Both the position numbers and the translations under genes were made by a program. Below are positions 38,114 through 54,264 of a stretch of DNA of 64,000 bases, one piece after another. Source of the stretch: Chamaelirium japonicum (Eukaryota > Streptophyta > Magnoliopsida > Liliales > Melanthiaceae); the NCBI GenBank assembly GCA_947650365.1, contig CANTAL010000004.1, forward strand, positions 62,001-126,000, in the 5' to 3' direction. Below the pieces are notes generated by a model, which made no database searches, was not told the origin of the DNA, and saw nothing but the letters and a program-made list of their open reading frames with translations. Numbering within the stretch: the stretch's first letter is position 1; each line of letters opens with the position of its first letter.

Positions 38114-41100
38114 ACGAATGTATCCATTCTAATTCATTCGTACGATCCATTCTAATTCATTCGTACAATCCATTCTAATTCATTCTCACGATCCATTCTA
38201 ATTCATTCGCACGAATGAATCCATTCTAATTCATTCATATGATCCATTCTAATTCATTAGCATGAATGTATCCATTCTAATTCATTCTAATTCATTCGTA
38301 CGATCCATTCTAATTCATTCGCACAATCCATTCTAATTCATTCGCACAATCCATTTTAATTCATTCGTACGATCCATTCTAATTCATTCGTACGATCCAT
38401 TCTAATTTATTCGCACGATCCATTCTAATTCATTCATACGATCCATTCTAATTCATTCATATGATCCATTCTAATTCATTCGCACGATCCATTCTTACTC
38501 AGTCGTACGATCCATTCTAATTCATTCGCACGATCCATTCTAATTCATTAATACGATCCATTCCAATTCATTCGCACGATCCATTCTAATTCATTCACAC
38601 TCATACGATCCATTCTAACTAATTCGCACGAATGTATCCTTTCTAATTCATTCGTACGATCCATTCTAATTCATTCGCACAATCTATTCTAATTCATTCG
38701 TAGGATCCATTCTAATTCATTACTACGATCCATTCTAATTCATTCATACGATCCATTCTAATTCATTCATACGATCCATTCTAATTTATTCGCACGATCC
38801 ATTCTAATTCCTTCGTATGATCCATTCTAATTCATTCATATGATCCATTCTAATTCATTCGCACGATCCATTCTAATTCATTCGTATGATCCGTTCTAAT
38901 TCATTCGTACGATCCATTCTAATTCTTTCGCACGATCCATTCTATTTCATTCGTACGATCCATTCTAATTCATTCGCACGAATGTATCCATTCCAATTCA
39001 TTCGTACGATCCATTCTAATTAATTCGCACAATCTATTCTAATTCATTCGTACGATCCATTCTAATTCATTCGCACAATCTATTCTAATACATTCGTACG
39101 ATCCATTCTAATTCATTCGCACGATCCATTCTAATTCATTCATACGATCCATTCTAATTCAATCGCACGAATGAATTAGAATGGATACATTCGTGCGAAT
39201 GAATTAGAATGGATCGTATGAATGAATTATAATGGATCGTGCGAATGAATTAGAATGGATCATACCGTACGAATGAATTAGAATGGATCATACGAAGGAA
39301 TTAGAATGGATCGTACGAATGAATTAGAATGAATTAGAATAGATTGTGCAAATGAATTAGAATGGATCGTACGAATGAATTAGAATGGATCGTACGAATG
39401 AATTAGAATGGATCGTATGAATGAATTAGAATGGATCGTACGAATGAATTAGGATGGATCGTGCGAAGGAATTAGAATGGATCGTACGAAGGAATTAGAA
39501 TGGATAGTACGAATGAATTAGAATGGATACCTTCGTGCAAATGAATTAGAATGGATCGTACGAATGAGTAAGAATGGATCGTACGAATGAAATAGAATGG
39601 ATCGTATGAATGAATTAGAATGGATCATGCGAATGAATTAGAAAGGATATTTTCGTGCGAATGAATTAGAATAGATCGTATGAATGAATTAGATTGGATC
39701 GTAATAATGAATTAGAATGGATCGTGCGAATGAATTAGAATGGATCGTACGAATGAATTAGAATGGATAGATTCGTGCAAATGAATTTGAATGGATCGAA
39801 CGAAGGAATTAGAATGGATCGTACGAAGGAATTAGAATAGATCATACAAAGAAATTAGAATGGATCGTACAAATGATTTAGAATGGATCGTATGAATGAA
39901 TTAGAATGGATCGTGCGAATGAATTAAAATGGATCGTATGAATGAAATAGAATGGATCGTATGAATTAGAATGGATCGTACGAATGAAATAGAATGGATC
40001 GTACGAATGAATTAGAATAGATTGTGCGAATGGAGTAGAATGGATCATACGATTGAGTAAGAATGGATTGTACGAATGAAATAGAATAGATCGTACGAAT
40101 GAATTAGAATGGATCATGCTAATGAATTAGAATTGATCGTACGAATGAATTAGAATAGATTGTGCGAATGAATTAGAATGTATCGTACGAATGAATTGGA
40201 ATGGATACATTCGTGCGAATGAATTAGAATGGATCGTATGAATGAATTAGAGTGGATACATTCATACAAATGAATTAGAATGGATCGTACGAATGAATTA
40301 GAATGGATACATTCGTGCGAATGAATTAGAATGGATCATATGAATGAATTAGAATGGATCGTTTGAGTGAATACGAATGGATCGTGCGAATGAATTAGAA
40401 TGGATTGTACGAATGAATTAGAATGGATCGTACGAATGAATTAGAATGGATACATTCGTGCGAATCCATTCTATTTCATTCGTACGATCCATTCTAATTC
40501 ATTCGCACGATCCATTCTAATTCATTCATACGATCCATTCTAATTCATTCGTACGATCCATTCTAATTCATTCGTACGATCCATTCTAATTCATTCGCAC
40601 AATCTATTCTAATTCATTCGTACAATCCATTCTAATTCATTCGCACGATCCATTCTAAATCATTCATACGATCCATTCTATTTCATTCGTACGATCCATT
40701 CTTACTCATTCGTACGATCCATTCTAATTCATTTGCACGAAGGTATCCATTCTAATTCATTCATACTATCCATTCTAATTCCTTCGTACGATCCATTCTA
40801 ATTACTTCGTACGATCCATTCTAATTCATTCGTACGATCCATTCTAATTCATTCGTACGATCCATTCTAATTCTTTCGTATGATCCATTCTAATTCATTC
40901 GTACGGTATGATTCATTCCAATTCATTCGTACGATTCATTCTAATTCATTCCATTCTAATTCATTCGTACGATCCATTCTAATTCATTCGTACGATCCAT
41001 TTTAATTCATTCGTACGATTCATTCTAATTCAATCCATTCTAATTCATTCGTACGATCCATTCTTACTCATTCGTACGATCCATTCTAATTCATTCGTAC

Positions 41101-42415
41101 GATCCATTCTAATTCATTCGCACAATCTATACGTTCCATTCTAATTCATTCGTAAGATCCATTCTAATTCATTCGCACGATCCGAATGAATTAGAATGGA
41201 TCGTACGAATGAATTAGAATGGATCGTATGAATGAATTAGAGTGGATCATATGAATGAATTAGAATGGATCGTATGAATGAATTAGAATGGATTGTGCGA
41301 ATGAATTAGAATGGATCGTGCGAATGAATTAGAATGGATCGTACGAATGAATTAGAATGGGTCGTACGAATGAATTAGAATGGATACACGATCCAGATCC
41401 ATTCTAATTCATTCGCACAATCTATTCTAATTCATTCATAGGATCGTGCGAATGAATTAGAATGGATCGTGCGAATGAGTTAGAATGGATCATACGAATG
41501 AATTAGAATGGATCGTACGAATGAATTAGAATGGATCGTACGAATGAATTAGAAAGGATACATTCGAATTCATTCGTACGATCCATTCTAATTCCTTCGT
41601 ACGATCCATATTCTAATTCATTCGCACGATCCATTCTAATTCATTCGTACGATTCATTCTAATTCAATCCATTCTAATTCATTCGTACGATCCATTCTAA
41701 TTCATTCGTACGATCCATTCTAATTAGAATAGATTGTATGAATTAGAATGGATCGTATGAATGAATTAGAATAGATCGTACGAATGAATTAGAATGGATT
41801 AAATTAGAATGAATCGTACGAATGAATTAGAATGGATCGTGCGAATGAATTAGAATATGGATCGTACGAAGGAATTAGAATGGATCGTACGAATGAATTT
41901 GAATGTATCCTTTCTACCTCATTCGTACGATCCATTCTAATTCATTCGCACGATCCATTCTAATTCATTCGTACGAGCCATTCTAATTCATTTGTACAAT
42001 CCATTCTAATTCATTCGCACGATCCATTCTAATTCATTCGTAAGATTCATTCTAATTCAATCCATTCTAATTCATTCGTACGATCCATTGATACATTCGT
42101 GCGAATGAATTAGAATGGATCGTGCGAATGAATTAGAATGGATCGTATGAATGAATTAGAATGGATCGTGCGAATGAATTAGAATGGATCGTACGAATGA
42201 AATAGAATGGATTCGCACGAATGTATCCATTCTAATTCATTCGTACGATCCATTCTAATTCATTCGTATGATCTATTCTAATTCATTCGCATGATCCACT
42301 ATAATTCATTCATACGATCCAATCTAATTCATTCGTACGATCCATTCTAATTCATTCGCACGAATGTATCAACTCTAATTCATTCATACGATCCATTCTA
42401 ATTCATTCATACATG
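38114..42415. repeat. Satellite strand map 38.1-42.4 kb
   Basis: Blocks: C 38114-39167, G to 40465, C to 41183, G to 41388, C to 41441, G to 41563, C to 41722, G to 41900, C to 42088, G to 42213, C to 42415. The part 39.64-41.90 kb repeats 14.75-17.03 kb with the same series of switches. No gene seen. Confidence 0.82.
39640..41900. repeat. Segmental duplication, copy B (partner 14.75-17.03 kb)
   Basis: The second copy of the module at 14.75-17.03 kb, with the same series of switches and marker variants. Differences include GAATTTGAATG in place of GAATTCGAATG at 41895 and single-unit length changes. Its flanks differ from those of copy A, so it is an internal duplication rather than a uniform tandem period. 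Confidence 0.85.
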
Positions 42416-45400
42416 TACGAATGAATTAGAATGGATACATTCGTGCGAATGAATTAGAATGGATCGTATGAATGAATTAGATTGGATCGTATGCATGAAT
42501 TAGAATGGATCGTGCGAATGAATTAGAATGGATCGTACGAATGGATTAGAATGGATCGAACTAATGAATTAGAATGGATCGTACGAATGAGTAAGAATGG
42601 ATCGTACGAATGAATTAGAATGGATCGTACGAATGAATTAGAATGGATACATTCATGCGAATGAATTAGAATGGATCATATGAATGAATTAGAATGGATC
42701 GTTTGAGTGAATGCGAATGGATCGTGCGAATAAATTAGAATGAATTGTACGAATGAATTAGAATGGATCGTACGAATGAATTAGAATGGATACATTCGTG
42801 CGAATCCATTCTATTTCATTCGTACGATCCATTCTAATTCATTCGCACGATCCATTCTAATTCTTTCGTACGATCCATTCTAATTCATTCGTACGATCCA
42901 TTCTAATTCATTCGTACGATCCATTCTAATTCATTCGCACCATCTATTCTAATTCATTCGTAAAATCCATACTAATTCATTCGCACGATCCATCCTAATT
43001 CATTCATACGATCCATTCTAATTCATTCGTACGATCCATTCTAATTCTTTCGCACGATCCATTCTAATTCATTCATACGATCCATTCTAATTTATTCGCA
43101 CGATCCATTCTAATTCATTCATACGATCCATTCTAATTCATTCGTACGATCCATTCTAATTCATTCGCACGATCCATTCTAATTCATTCATACGATCCAT
43201 TCTATTTCATTCGCACGATCCATTCTAATTCATTCGCACGATCCATTCTAATTCCTTCGTATGATCCATTCTAATTCATTCGTACGATTCATTCTAATTC
43301 AATCCATTCTAATTCATTCGTACGATCCATTCTTACTCATTCGTACGATCCATTCTAATTCATTCGCACGAATGAATCCATTCTAATTCATTCGTACGAT
43401 CCATTCTAATTCATTCGCACGAATGAATCCATTCTAATTCATTCATAAGATCCATTCTAATTCATTCGTATAATCCATTCTATTTCATTCGTACGATCCA
43501 TTCTAATTCATTCGTACGATCCATTCTAATTCATTCGCACAATCTATTCTAATTCATTCGTACGATCCATTCTAATTCATTCGTACGATCCATTCTAATT
43601 CATTCATACGATCCTTTCTAATTCCTTCGTACGATCCATTCTATTTCATTCGTATGACCCATTCTAATTCATAAGTACGATCCATTCTAATTCATTCAAA
43701 CGATCCATTCTATTTCATTCGTACGATCCATTCTAATTCATTCGCACAATCTATTCTAATTCATTCGTACGAATGTATCCACTCTAATTCATTCGCACAA
43801 TCCATTCTAATTCATTCACACTCATACGATCCATTCTAATTCATTCGCACGAATGTATCCGTTCTAATTCATTCGTACGATCCATTCTAATTCATTCGCA
43901 CAATCTATTCTAATTCATTCGAACGATCCATTCTAAGTCATTCGTACGATCCATTCTAATTCATTCGTACGATCCATTCTAATTCATTTGCACGATCCAT
44001 TCTATTTCATTCGTACGATCCATTCTAATTCATTCGCACGAATGTATCCATTCCAATTCATTCGTACGATCCATTCTAATTCATTCGCACAATCTATTCT
44101 AATTCATTCGTACGATCAATTCTAATTCATTCGCACGTATCCATTCTAATTCATTCATACGATCCATTCTATTTCATTCGTACGATCCATTCTTACTCAT
44201 TCGTACGATCCATTCTAATTCATTCGTACGATCCATTCTAATTCATTCGTACAAATGAATTAGAATGGATCGTGCGAATGAATTAGAATGGATACATACA
44301 AATGAATTAGTATGGATCGTAGTAATGAATTAGAATGGATCCTACGAATGAATTAGAATAGATTGTGCGAATGAATTAGAATCGATCGTGCAAAAGAATT
44401 AGAATGGATTGTATGAATGAATTAGAATGGATCGTGCGAATGAATTAGAATGGATCGTACGAATGAAATAGAATGGATCATGCGAATGAATTAGAATGGA
44501 TCGTACGAATGAATTAGAATGGATCGTACGAATGACTTAGAATGGATCGTTCGAATGAATTAGAATAGATTGTGCGAATGAATTAGAATGGATCGTACGA
44601 ATGAATTAGAACCGATACATTCGTGCGAATGAATTAGAATGGATCGTATGAGTGTGAATGAATTAGAATGGATTGTGCGAATGAATTAGAATGGATCATG
44701 CTAATGAATTAGAATTGATCGTACGAATAAATTAGAATAGATTGTGCGAATGAATTCGAATGGATTGTACGAATGAATTGGAATGGATACATTCGTGGGA
44801 ATGAATTAGAATGGATCGTATGAATTAGAATGGATCGTACGATTGAGTAAGAATGGATTGTACGAATGAACTAGAATAGATCGTACGAATGAATTAGAAA
44901 GGATACATTCGTGCGAATGAATTAGAATGGATCGTATGAATGAATTAGAATGGATCGTACAAATGAATTAGCATGGATTGAATTAGAATGAATCGTACGA
45001 ATGAATTAGAATGAATCATACCGTACGAATGAATTAGAATGGATCATACGAAGGAATTAGAATGGATCGTACGAATGAATTAGCATGGATCGTACGAATG
45101 AATTAGAATGGATCGTACGAATGAATTAGAAAGGATACATTCGTGCGAATGAATTAGAATGGATCGTATGATTGTGAATGAATTAGAATGGATCGTGTGA
45201 ATGAATTAGAATAGATCGTATTATTGAATTAGAATGGATCGTGCGAATGAATTAGAATGGATCGTACGAATGAGTAAGAATGGATCGTGCGAATGAATTA
45301 GAATGGATTGTACGAATGAATTAGAATGGATCGTACGAATGAATTAGAATGGATACATTCGTGCGAATCCATTCTATTTCATTCGTACGATCCATTCTAA

Positions 45401-48186
45401 TTCATTTGCACGATCCATTCTAATTCATTTGTATGAATGAATTAGAATGGATCGTGCGAATGAATTAGAATGGATCGTACGAATGAATTAGAATGGATCG
45501 TATGAATGAATTAGAATGGATCGTGCGAATAAATTAGAATGGATCGTATGAATGAATTAGAAAGGATCGTGCGAATGAATTAGAATGGATCGTACAAATG
45601 AATTAGAATGGATCGTATGAATGAATTAGAATGGATCGTGCGAATGAATTAGAATGGATCGTACAAATGAATTAGAATAGATTGTATGAATGAATTAGAA
45701 TGGATCGTGCGAATGAATTAGAATGGATCGTACGAATGAATTAGAATAGATCGTACGAATAAATTAGAATGGATCGTATATTAGAATGGATCGTGCGAAT
45801 GAATTAGAATGGATCGTACGAATGAAATAGAATGGATTCGCACGAATGTATCCATTCTAATTCATTCGTACGATCCATTCAAATTCATTCGTACAATCCA
45901 TTCTAATTCATTCGCACGATCCATTCGCATTCACTCAAACGATCCATTCTAATTCATTCATATGATCCATTCTAATTCATTCGCATGAATGTATCCATTC
46001 TAATTCATTCGTACGATCCATTCTAATTCATTCGTACGATCCATTCTTACTCATTCGTACGATCCATTCTAATTCATTCGTTCGATCCATTCTAATTCAT
46101 TCGTACGATCCATTCTAATTCATTCGCACGATCCATTCTAATTCATGCATACGATCCAATCTAATTCATTCATACGATCCATTCTAATTCATTCGCACAA
46201 ATGTATCCATTCTAATTCATTCGCACGATCCATTCTAATTCATTCATACAATCCATTCTAATTCTTTTGCACGAATGTATCCATTCTAACTCATTCGCAC
46301 GATCCATTCTAATTCTACGATCCATTATTACTCATTCATATGATCCATTCTAATTCATTCGTACGATCCATTCTAATTCATTCGTACGATCCATTCTAAT
46401 TCATTCGCACGAATGAATCCATTCTAATTCATTCGTATGATCCATTCTAATTCATTCGCATGAATGTATCCATTCTAATTCATTCATACGATCCATTCTA
46501 ATTCAATCGTATGAGTGTGAATGAATTAGAATGGATTGTGCGAATGAATTAGAATGGATCGTATGAATGAATTAGAATGGATCGTACGAATGAATTAGAA
46601 TGGATACATTCGTGCAAAAGAATTAGAATGGATTGTATGAATGAATTAGAATGGATCGTGCGAATGATTTAGAATGGATCGTGCGAATGAATTAGAATGG
46701 ATACATTCATGCGAATGAATTAGAATGGATCATACGAATGAATTAGAATGGATTCATTCGTGCGAATGAATTAGAATGGATCATACGAATGTATTAGAAT
46801 AGATCGTACGAATGAATTAGAATGGATCGTATGAATGAATTAGAATGGATCGTGCGAATGAATTAGAATGGATCGTATTAATGAATTTGAATGGATCGTA
46901 CGAATGAATTAGAATGGAACGTATGAATGAATTAGAATGGATCGTAGAATAGATCGTATGAATGAATTAGATTGGATCGTACGAATGAGTAAGAATGGAT
47001 CATACGAATGAATTAGAATGGATCGTACGAATGAATTAAAATGGATACATTTCGTACGATCCATTCTAATTCATTCGTACGATCTATTCTAATTCATTCA
47101 TGCAATCCATTCTAATTCATTCGTACGAAGGAATTAGAAAGGATCGTATGAATGAATTAGAATGGATCGTACGAATGAAATTGAATGGATCCATTCTTAC
47201 TCATTCGTACGATTCATTCTAATTCAATCCATACTAATTCATTCGCATGATCCATTCTAATTCATTCGTACGATCGATTCTAATTCATTCATACGATCCA
47301 TTCTAATTCATTCGCACGAATGTATCCATTCTAATTCATTCGTACGATCCATTCTAATTCATTCGCACAATCTATTCTAATTCATTCATACGATCCATTC
47401 AAATTTATTCGCATGATCCATTCTAATTCATTCATACGATCCATTCTAATTCATTCATATGATCCATTCTAATTCATTTGCACGATCCATTCTTACTCAT
47501 TCGTACGATCCATTCTAATTCATTCGCGTGAATGGATCGTGCGAATGAATTAGAATGGATTGTACGAATGAATTAGAATGGATCGTACGAATGAATTAGA
47601 ATGGATACATTCGTGCAAATCCATTCTATTTCATTCGTACGATCCATTCTAATTCATTCGCACGATCCATTCTAATTCATTCGTACGATCCATTCTAATT
47701 CATTCGTACGATCCATTCTAATTCATTCGCACAATCTATTCTAATTCATTCGCACGATCCATTTTAATTCATTCGCACGATCCATTCTAATTCATTCATA
47801 CGATCCATTTTATTTCATTCGTACGATCCACTCTTACTCATTCGTACGATCCCTTCTAATTCATTTGCACGAAGTAATCCAATCTAATTCATTCGTACTA
47901 TCCATTCTAATTCATTCGTACGATCCATTCTAATTCCTTCGTACGATCCATTCTAATTCATTCGTACGATCCATTCTAATTCCTTCGTATGATCCATTCC
48001 AATTCATTCGTACAGTATGATTCATTCTAATTCATTCGTACGATTCATTCTAATTCAATCCATTCTAATTCATTCGTACGATCCATTCTAATTCATTCGT
48101 ACGATTCATTCTAATTCAATCCATTCTAATTCATTCGTACGATCCATTCTTACTCATTCGTACGATCCATTCAAATTCATTCGTAC
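42416..48186. repeat. Satellite strand map 42.4-48.2 kb
   Basis: Blocks: G 42416-42805, C to 44251, G to 45367, C to 45431, G to 45840, C to 46508, G to 47052, C to 47124, G to 47189, C to 47528, G to 47617, C to 48186. The short C block 47053-47124 matches 19763-19808 and 22794-22839. No gene seen. Confidence 0.82.
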
Positions 48187-51100
48187 AAATGAATTAGAAT
48201 GGATTGTACGAATGAATTAGAATTAGAATGGACCATACGAATGAATTAGATTGGATCGTACGAATGAATTAGAATGGATCGTGTGAATGAATTAGAATGG
48301 ATCGTACGAATGAATTAGAATGGATCGTATGAATGAATTAGAAAGGATCGTGCGAATGAATTAGAATGGATCGTGCGAATGAATTAGAATGGATCGTACG
48401 AATAAATTAGAATGGATCGTATGAATGAATTAAAATGGATCATACCAAAGAATTAAAATGGATCGTACGAATGAATTAGAATGGATCATACGAATGAATT
48501 GGAATGGATTCATTCGTGCGAATAAATTAGAATGGATCGTACGAATGAGTAAGAATGGATCGTACGAATGAATTAAAATGGGTCGTACGAATGAATTAGA
48601 ATGGATCATACGAATGAGTAAGAATGGATCGTACGAATGAGTAAGAATGGATCGTACGAATGAAATAGAATGGATCGTATGAATGAATTAGAATGGATCG
48701 TGCAAATGAATTAGAATGGATTGTACGAATGAATTAGAATGGATCGTACGAATGAATTAGAATGGATACATTCGTGCGAATCCATTCTATTTCATTCGTA
48801 CGATCCATTCTAATTCATTCGCACGATCCATTCTAATTCATTCATACGATCCATTCTAATTCATTCGTACGATCCATTCTAATTCATTCGTACGATCCAT
48901 TCTAATTCATTCGCACAATCTATTCTAATTCATTCGTACGATCCATTCTAATTCCTTCGCACGATCCATTCTAATTCATTCGCACAATCTATTCTAATTC
49001 ATTCGTACGATCCATTCTAATTCATTCGCACGATCCATTCTAATTCATTCATACGATCCATTCTATTTCATTCGTACGATCCATTCAAATTCATTCGTAC
49101 GATCCATTCTAATTCATTCGTACGATTCATTCTAATTCAATCCATTCTAATTCATTCGTACGATCCATTCTTTCCCATTCGTACGATCCATTCTAATTCA
49201 TTCGCACGAATGAATCCATTCTAATTCATTCGTATGATCCATTCTAATTCATTCGTATGATCCATTCTAATTCATTCGCATGAATGAATCCATTCTAATT
49301 CATTCGTACGATCCATTCTAATTCATTCATATGATCCATTATAATTCATTCGTATGATCCATTCTAATTCATTCGCACGAATGTATCCATTCTAATTCAT
49401 TCATACGATCCATTCTAATTCATTCGTGCGAATCCATTCTATTTCATTCGTACGATCCATTCTAATTCAATCGCATGATCCATTCTAATTCATTCATACG
49501 ATCCATTCTAATTCATTCGTACGATCCATTCTAATTCATTCGTACGATCCATATTCTAATTCATTCGCACGATCCATTCTAATTTGAACCATTCTAATTC
49601 ATTCGTACGATCCATTCTTATTTATTCGTACGATCCATTCTAATTCATTCGTATGATTCATTCTAATTCAATCCATTTTAATTCATTCGTACGATCCATT
49701 CTTACTCATTCGTACGATCCATTCTAATTCATTCGCACGAATGAATCCATTCTAATTCATTCGTATGATCCATTCTAATTCATTAGCATGAATGTATCCA
49801 TTCTAATTCATTCGTACGATCCATTCTATCTCATTCGTATAATCCATTCTATCTCATTCGCACAATCTATTCTAATTCATTCATACGTTCCATTCTAATT
49901 TACTCGCACGATCCATTCTAGTTCATTCATACGATCCATTCTAATTCATTCATACGATCCATTCTAATTCATTCGTACGATCCATTCTAATTCATTCGTA
50001 CGATCCATTCTAATTCATTCGTACGATCCATTCTAATTCATTAATACGATCCAATCTAATTCATTCATACGATCCATTCTAATCATTCGTACGATCCATT
50101 CTAATTCATTCGCACGATCCATTCTAATTCATTCGCACGATCATTTATAATTCATTCATACGATCCAATCTAATTCATTCGTACGATCCATTATAGTTCA
50201 TTCGCACGATCCATTTTAATTCATTCGTACGATCCAATCTAATTCATTCGTACGATCCATTCTAATTCTAATTCATTCGTACAATCCATTCTAATTCATT
50301 TGTACGAATGAATTAGAATGGATCGTACGAATGAGTAAGAATGGATCGTACGAATGAATTAGAATGGATTGAATTAGAATGAATCGTACGAATGAATTAG
50401 AATGGATTGTACGAATGAATTAGAATGGATTGTACGAATGAATTAGAATGGATTGAATTAGAATGAATCGTACGAATGAATTAGAATGAATCATACCATA
50501 CGAATGAATTAGAATGGATCATACGAAGGAATTAGAATGGATCGTACGAATGAATTAGAATGGATCGTACGAATGAATTAGAATGGATCATACGAATGAA
50601 TTAGAATGGATCGTACGAAGGAATAAGAATGGATAGTACGAATGAATTAGAATGGATACCTTAGTGCAAATGAATTAGAATGGATCGTACGAATGAGTAA
50701 GAATGGATCGTACGAATGAAATAGAATGGATCGTATGAATGAATTAGAATGGATCGTGCGAATGAATTAGAATGGATCGTACGAATGAATTAGAATAGAT
50801 TGTGCGAATGAATTAGAATGGATCGTACGAATGAATTAGAATGGATCGTACGAATGAATTAGAATGGATCGTGCGAATGAATTAGAATGGATCGTACGAA
50901 TGAAATAGAATGGATTTGCACGAATGTATCCATTCTAATTCATTCGTACGATCCATTCTAATTCATTCGTACAATCCATTCTAATTCGTTCGCACGATCC
51001 ATTCGCGCGAATGAACTAGAATGGATCGTACGAATGAGTAAGAATGGATCGTGCGAATGAATTAGAATGGATCATATGAATGAATTAGAATGGATCGTAT

Positions 51101-54100
51101 GAATGAATTAGAATGGATCGTGCGAATAAATTTGAATGGATCGTATGAAAGAATTAGAATAGATTGTGCGAATGAATTAGAATGGATCGTACGAATGAAT
51201 TAGAATGGATACATTCGTGCGAATGAATTAGAATGGATACATTCGTGCGAATGAATTAGAATGGATCGTATGAATGAATTAGAATTGATCGTACGAATGA
51301 ATTAGAATGGATCATGCGAATGAATTAGAATGGATTGAATTAGAATGAATCGTACGAATGAGTAAGAATGGATCCATTCTATTTCATTCGTACGATCCAT
51401 TCTAATTCATTCATACGATCCTTTCTAATTCCTTCGTACGAATGAATTAGAATGGATTGCATGAATGAATTAGAATAGATCGTACAAATGAATTAGAATG
51501 GATCGTATGAAATGTATCCATTCTAATTCATTCGTACGATCCATTCTAATTCATTCGTATGATCCATTCTTACTCATTCGTACGATCCAATCTAATTCAT
51601 TCATACGATCCATTCTACGATCCATTCTAATTCATTCGTACGTTCCATTCTAATTCATTCATACGATCCATTCAAATTCGTTAATACGATCCATTCTAAT
51701 TCATTCGCACGATCCATTCTAATTCATTCATACGATCCATTCTAATTCATTCGTACGATCCATTCTAATTCATTCGTACGATCCATTCTAATTCATTCGC
51801 ACGAATGAATCCATTCTAATTCATTCGTATGATCCATTCTAATTCATTCGCATGAATGTATCCATTCTAATTCATTCGCACGATCTATTCTAATTCATTC
51901 GCACGATCCATTCTAATTCATTCATACAATCCATTCTAATTCTTTTGCACGAATGTATCCATTCTAATTCATTCGTACGATCCATTCTAATTCATTCGTA
52001 CGATCCATTCTAATTCATTCGCACAATCCATTCTAATTCATTCACACTCATACGATCCATTCTAATTCATTCGCACGAATGTATCCATTCTAATTCATTC
52101 GTGCGATCCATTCTAATTCATTCGCACAATCTATTCTAATTCATTCGAACGATCCATTCTAAGTCATTCGTACGATCCATTCTAATTCATTCGTACGATC
52201 CATTCTAATTCATTCGCACGATCCATTCTATTTCATTCGTACGATCCATTCTAATTCATTCGCACGATCCATTCTAATTCATTCATACAATCCATTCTAA
52301 TTCTTTTGCACGATCGATTCTAATTCATTCGCACAATCTATTGTAATTCATTCGTAGGATCCATTCTAATTCATTACTATGATCCATTCTAATTCATTCG
52401 TATGTATCCATTCTAATTCATTCGCACGATCCATTCTAATTCATTTGTACGAATGAATTAGAATGGATCGTACGAATGAATTAGAACGGATCGTACGAAT
52501 GAGTAAGAATGGATCGTACGAATGAAATAGAATGGATCGTATGAATGAATTAGAATGGATACGTGCGAATGAATTAGAATTGATCGTACGAATGAATTAG
52601 AATAGATTGTGCGAATGAATTAGAATGGATTGTACGAATGAATTGGAATGGATACATTCGTGCGAATGAATTAGAATGGATCGTACGAATGAAATAGAAT
52701 GAATCATGCGAATGAATTAGAATGGATCGTACGAATGAATTAGAATGGATCGTACGAATGAATTAGAATAGATTATGCGAATGAATTAGAATGGATCGCA
52801 CGAATGAATTAGAACGGATACATTCGTGCGAATGAATTAGAATGGATCGTATGAGTGTGAATGAATTAGAATGGATTGTGCGAATGAATTAGAGTGGATA
52901 CATTCGTACGAATGAATTAGAATAGATTGTGCGAATGAATTAGAATGGATCGTACGAATGAAATAGAATGGATCGTTTGAATGAATTAGAATGGATCGTA
53001 CTTATGAATTAGAATGGGTGATACGAATGAAATAGAATGGATCGTACGAAGGAATTAGAAAGGATCGTATGAATGAATTAGAATGGATTGTACGAATGAA
53101 TTAGAATGGATCGTACGAATGAATTAGAATAGATTATGCGAATGAATTAGAATGGGTCGTACGAATGAATTAGAATGGATCGTACTAATGAATTAGAATG
53201 GATTGTACGAATGAATTAGAATGGATCGTACGAATGAATTAGAATGGATTCATTCGTGCGTATGAATTAGAATGGATCGTACGAATGAATTAGAATGGAT
53301 TCATTCGTGCGAATGAATTAGAATGGATCGTACGAATGAGTAAGAATGGATCGTATGATTGAATTAGAATGGATTGAATTAGAATAAATCGTACGAATGA
53401 ATTAGAATGGATCATACGAAGGAATTAGAATGGATCGTACGAATGAATTAGAATGGATCGTGCGAATGAAATAGAATGGAATGTATGAATGAATTAGAAT
53501 GGATCGTGCGAATGAATTAGAATGGATCGTACGAATGAATTAGAATGGATCGTATGAATGAATTAGAATGGATCGTGCGAATAAATTAGAATGGATCGTA
53601 TGCATGAATTAGAATGGATCGTGCGAATGAATTAGACTGGATCGTACGAATGAATTAGAATGGATCGTATGAATGAATTTGAATGGATCGTGCGAATGAA
53701 TTAGAATGGATCGTACGAATGAATTAGAATAGATTGTGCGAATGAATTAGAATGGATCATACGAATGAATTAGAATGGATCGTACGAATGAATAAGAATG
53801 GATCGTATGAATGAATTAGAATGGATCATGCGAATGAATTAGAATGGATCGTACGAATGAAATAGAATGGATTCGCACGAATGTATCCATTCTAATTCAT
53901 TCGTACGATCCATTCTAATTCATTCGTACAATCCATTCTAATTCATTCGCACGATCCATTCGCATTCACTCAAACGATCCATTCTAATTCATTCATATGA
54001 TCCATTCTAATTCATTCGCACGAATGTATCCATTCTAATTCATTCGTACAATCCATTATAAATCATTCGTACGATCCATTCTTACTCATTCGTACGATCC

Positions 54101-54264
54101 ATTCTAATTCATTCGTTCGATCCATTCTAATTCATTCGTACGATCCATTCTAATTCATTCGCACGATCCATTCTAATTCATGCATACGATCCAATCTAAT
54201 TCATTCATACGATCTATTCTAATTCATTCGCACGAATGTATCCATTCTAATTCATTCGTACATG
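48187..54264. repeat. Satellite strand map 48.2-54.3 kb
   Basis: Blocks: G 48187-48780, C to 50307, G to 50915, C to 51003, G to 51372, C to 51441, G to 51512, C to 52449, G to 53875, C to 54264. The section 49.5-52.2 kb is a diverged copy of 25.7-28.9 kb. No gene seen. Confidence 0.82.
49545..52250. repeat. Segmental duplication, copy D (partner 25.7-28.9 kb)
   Basis: Same markers in the same order as 25738-28900 with only one 719-bp module. A third, partial version appears at about 63.1-64.0 kb: TTGAATTAGAATGAATCG units, the GAATGGATCCATTC switch at 63537, GATTGCATGACTG and the CTACGATCC short unit. Confidence 0.8.
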
